From Alphaproteobacteria bacterium (GTDB taxonomy: Bacteria; Pseudomonadota; Alphaproteobacteria; UBA2136; UBA6156), in NCBI GenBank assembly GCA_020249005.1, contig JADCGN010000027.1, positions 1 to 7,336 of the forward strand: a stretch of DNA of 7,336 nucleotides, given 5' to 3'. Below the pieces are notes generated by a model. The model did no database searches, was not told the origin of the DNA, and was given only the letters and a program-made list of their open reading frames with translations. The position numbers and the translations under genes were made by a program. Shown here piece by piece: positions 5,695-7,336 of the stretch (position 1 is its first letter; every line of letters starts with the position of its first letter).

Positions 5695-7336
5695 TTAAGG
5701 CATTGCGGGCAAAGGCGCGAGCAAAATCAGACAGCTTCCGGCCACGCATTTGGCATCCAGCACCGTGCCCGCACGGCTGGTTTGCAATTCCTGCAGCAGC
5801 GGGGGAACGTCTTGGGCTTCGGTCACCACCCACAGTTCCGGCACGCCTTGCAGCAATGGGGGGATTTGCACGGGGTTGTCGGTCTTGGTGAAGGGCTTGC
5901 CGCTCAGCAGGCGCAATGAGGGCTTATGCAGCCCGTGGTGCACCACCACGCTGCTGGGGGGCAGCTGCTGCAGCACCCCGGCCACTTGCGCCAGCGGGGC
6001 TTGGGTGTAGCGCCAGACCACCGGCACCACGCCCCATGCCAGGGCTGCCAGCGTGGCGGCCCACACGGCGGCCAGCCCGGGCAACCACCGGCGCCGCCCC
6101 CGCCGCACCGCCACCACCAAGATGGTGCTGAGCGCGATACCCGCCGCCGCCGCATAGAAACCCAACCCCACCGCCACCGGTTGTTGCAGAATTGCGGTGG
6201 CCAAGGTGTCGCGCAGCGGCCATTCGAACCCCAACCACGGCTGCAGTTTGGCAGGCAGGCCAGTTAAGACGGGGCCTTGCACCCCTTGCAGCAAGGGGGT
6301 GAGCACCGCCAACACGCCGGCCAGTGCCAAGCCCCACAACAGCCACCCCACGCTGCCCGCCACGCTGCCCACGGGCTGGCTGGCCTGGGTTTTAAAGCTG
6401 GCGAGCCACCCGCCCACCACAATCGCCAAGGCCGGATAGGCCGGCACGATGTAATGCGCCAGTTTGGTGCCGCTGAAGCTGAAAAATGCCAGGTACACCA
6501 CAGCCCACACCAAGGCGATGAGCGGCAGGGCTTCGGCGGCATGCGGGCTGGCCAAGCGCGCCACCAGCTGCGGCCGTTGTTGCTTTTTGATTAAGGCCCA
6601 CACCGCGGGTGGTAGCAAGGCCACCCACGGAAAGAACCCCACCAACAGCACCACCAGATAATACCCTAGGAAGCTGCTTTGGCTGTTGCCCAAATCGCCG
6701 CCGAACCGCTGGACGTTATGCACCCAAAAGAATTCGTAGAAGAAAGCCAAGCCATGCTGCTGCAACAGCAATGCCAGCCACGGGCCCAGCCCCAGCGCCA
6801 CCACCAAGGCCACCTTGAGGGGCGCCAACGTGCGCCAGGTGGCGGCCCGGTTGGGCCGCGCCAGCAATAGGGCTCCCGCCACAAGCGCCGCCGGGAACCA
6901 GGCAATTGGCCCTTTGGCCAAAAAGGCCAGCGCCCCCAATACCCCCGTGCCCAGCCAACCCCAACGCTGCAGGGCCAAGGCACGGGCGGCATGCCGTAAG
7001 CGCGTGGTCATCGCCAGGTTGCCCGCCGTGGCGGGTGGCAGTGGGCGCGGCAGCAGCAGCACCAACACCCACAGTGTCAGCGCCAGGCTGAAGAAATTCA
7101 GCAGGCCATCGGCGGTGGCTGCTCGCCCCACCACCAAAAAACTTAGGTTAAGGGCCAGGATGGTGGCGGCCAGCAGGCCCCAGCGGCGATTGCCGGTGAG
7201 GTACCACACGCCCAAGCCCAGCAGCAGCACGCTGCCCAGCGCGCCCAGAATGCTGGGGAGCCGCGTTGCCAGCAGCCCCCAGCCACCGGGCCAAACGTTG
7301 GTACCAAGCCCCGCCATGGCGGCGTCTTGCGCCCAA
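5695..7336 (-). CDS. PMT/ArnT-like membrane glycosyltransferase (GT39-like), N-terminus beyond window
   Basis: A partial gene of at least 546 codons; the reading frame stays open to the window edge. The Met at 7317 is probably internal, as it has no ribosome binding site and the residues before it (WAQDAA) fit the family's first periplasmic loop. Enzymes of this group (ArnT, PMT_2) use a polyprenyl-phosphate sugar to glycosylate lipid A, proteins or other envelope acceptors on the periplasmic side. Numbering from that Met, landmarks are ATRLPSILGAL (17-27), the GRAATADGLLNFF loop (64-76), FLAKGPIAWFP, then FGGDLGNSQSSFLGYY, FFPWVALLPP and HYIVPAYPALAIV, all standard for the family, among about ten hydrophobic helices. 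A soluble periplasmic C-terminal part of about 110 residues follows, containing SSVVVHHGLHKPSLRLL and a strand-rich end. The catalytic Asp-Glu region expected in the first loop lies off the window. It is the first visible gene of the glycan unit. Confidence 0.88.
   Translation of the reverse strand, partial: WAQDAAMAGLGTNVWPGGWGLLATRLPSILGALGSVLLLGLGVWYLTGNRRWGLLAATILALNLSFLVVGRAATADGLLNFFSLALTLWVLVLLLPRPLPPATAGNLAMTTRLRHAARALALQRWGWLGTGVLGALAFLAKGPIAWFPAALVAGALLLARPNRAATWRTLAPLKVALVVALGLGPWLALLLQQHGLAFFYEFFWVHNVQRFGGDLGNSQSSFLGYYLVVLLVGFFPWVALLPPAVWALIKKQQRPQLVARLASPHAAEALPLIALVWAVVYLAFFSFSGTKLAHYIVPAYPALAIVVGGWLASFKTQASQPVGSVAGSVGWLLWGLALAGVLAVLTPLLQGVQGPVLTGLPAKLQPWLGFEWPLRDTLATAILQQPVAVGLGFYAAAAGIALSTILVVAVRRGRRRWLPGLAAVWAATLAALAWGVVPVVWRYTQAPLAQVAGVLQQLPPSSVVVHHGLHKPSLRLLSGKPFTKTDNPVQIPPLLQGVPELWVVTEAQDVPPLLQELQTSRAGTVLDAKCVAGSCLILLAPLPAMP

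Noticed and set aside
7315..7317. Met codon at 7317 as the true start of the GT39-like gene
   Set aside because: The frame stays open to the window edge with family-like residues before the Met, no ribosome binding site is present, and the family's N-terminal helix and catalytic first loop would be missing.

Overview
The window is GC-rich, densely packed bacterial DNA with no RNA genes, mobile elements, CRISPR arrays or long non-coding stretches; the longest gap between genes is under 100 bases. The best hint to the host is the DksA/TraR-type protein (2487-2954). It has an N-terminal extension, an intact DxxDxA coiled-coil tip and only one of the four zinc-finger cysteines, which is the form common in Alphaproteobacteria. 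The DUF971 protein and a secreted TPR protein with an alphaproteobacterial-looking C-terminus fit the same picture. I infer an alphaproteobacterium in the broad sense, possibly a deep-branching one; the genus cannot be read from this sequence.

Left part (1-1280, + strand): two genes of unrecognised family (99-809 and 846-1229) lie close together, each behind a clear Shine-Dalgarno sequence. They end in a textbook intrinsic terminator (1245-1280). A leader with a perfect 8-bp palindrome sits just upstream of the first ribosome binding site. This is the least explained part of the window.

Right part (1288-7336, - strand): seven genes converge on the first unit. In transcription order they are a PMT/ArnT-like glycosyltransferase cut by the window edge (GT39-like, 5695-7336), a polyprenyl-phosphate GT2 glycosyltransferase (4737-5693), an exported TPR protein (3031-4728), DksA (2487-2954), a bacterial PH-domain membrane protein (2006-2482), a DUF971 protein (1709-2002) and a secreted PCu(A)C-like protein (1288-1716). 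Junctions are 1 to 8 bp gaps or an 8-nt overlap, except the 76-bp gap ahead of dksA, which holds a good sigma70-like promoter. The strand is therefore best read as two transcription units: an envelope-glycan unit (GT39, GT2, TPR) and a dksA-PH-DUF971-PCu(A)C unit, with read-through possible.

How they may work together: the GT2 enzyme probably makes a polyprenyl-phosphate-linked sugar in the cytoplasmic leaflet, and the GT39-like enzyme transfers that sugar on the periplasmic side, for example to lipid A or another envelope glycan. The TPR protein is exported and may act in the same compartment. DksA tunes transcription with ppGpp. The three small genes behind it have no established joint role. 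The PCu(A)C-like protein keeps the fold signature but has lost three of the four expected copper ligands. I see no clear new defence or mobile system; the orphan gene pair with its leader is the best candidate for something undescribed.
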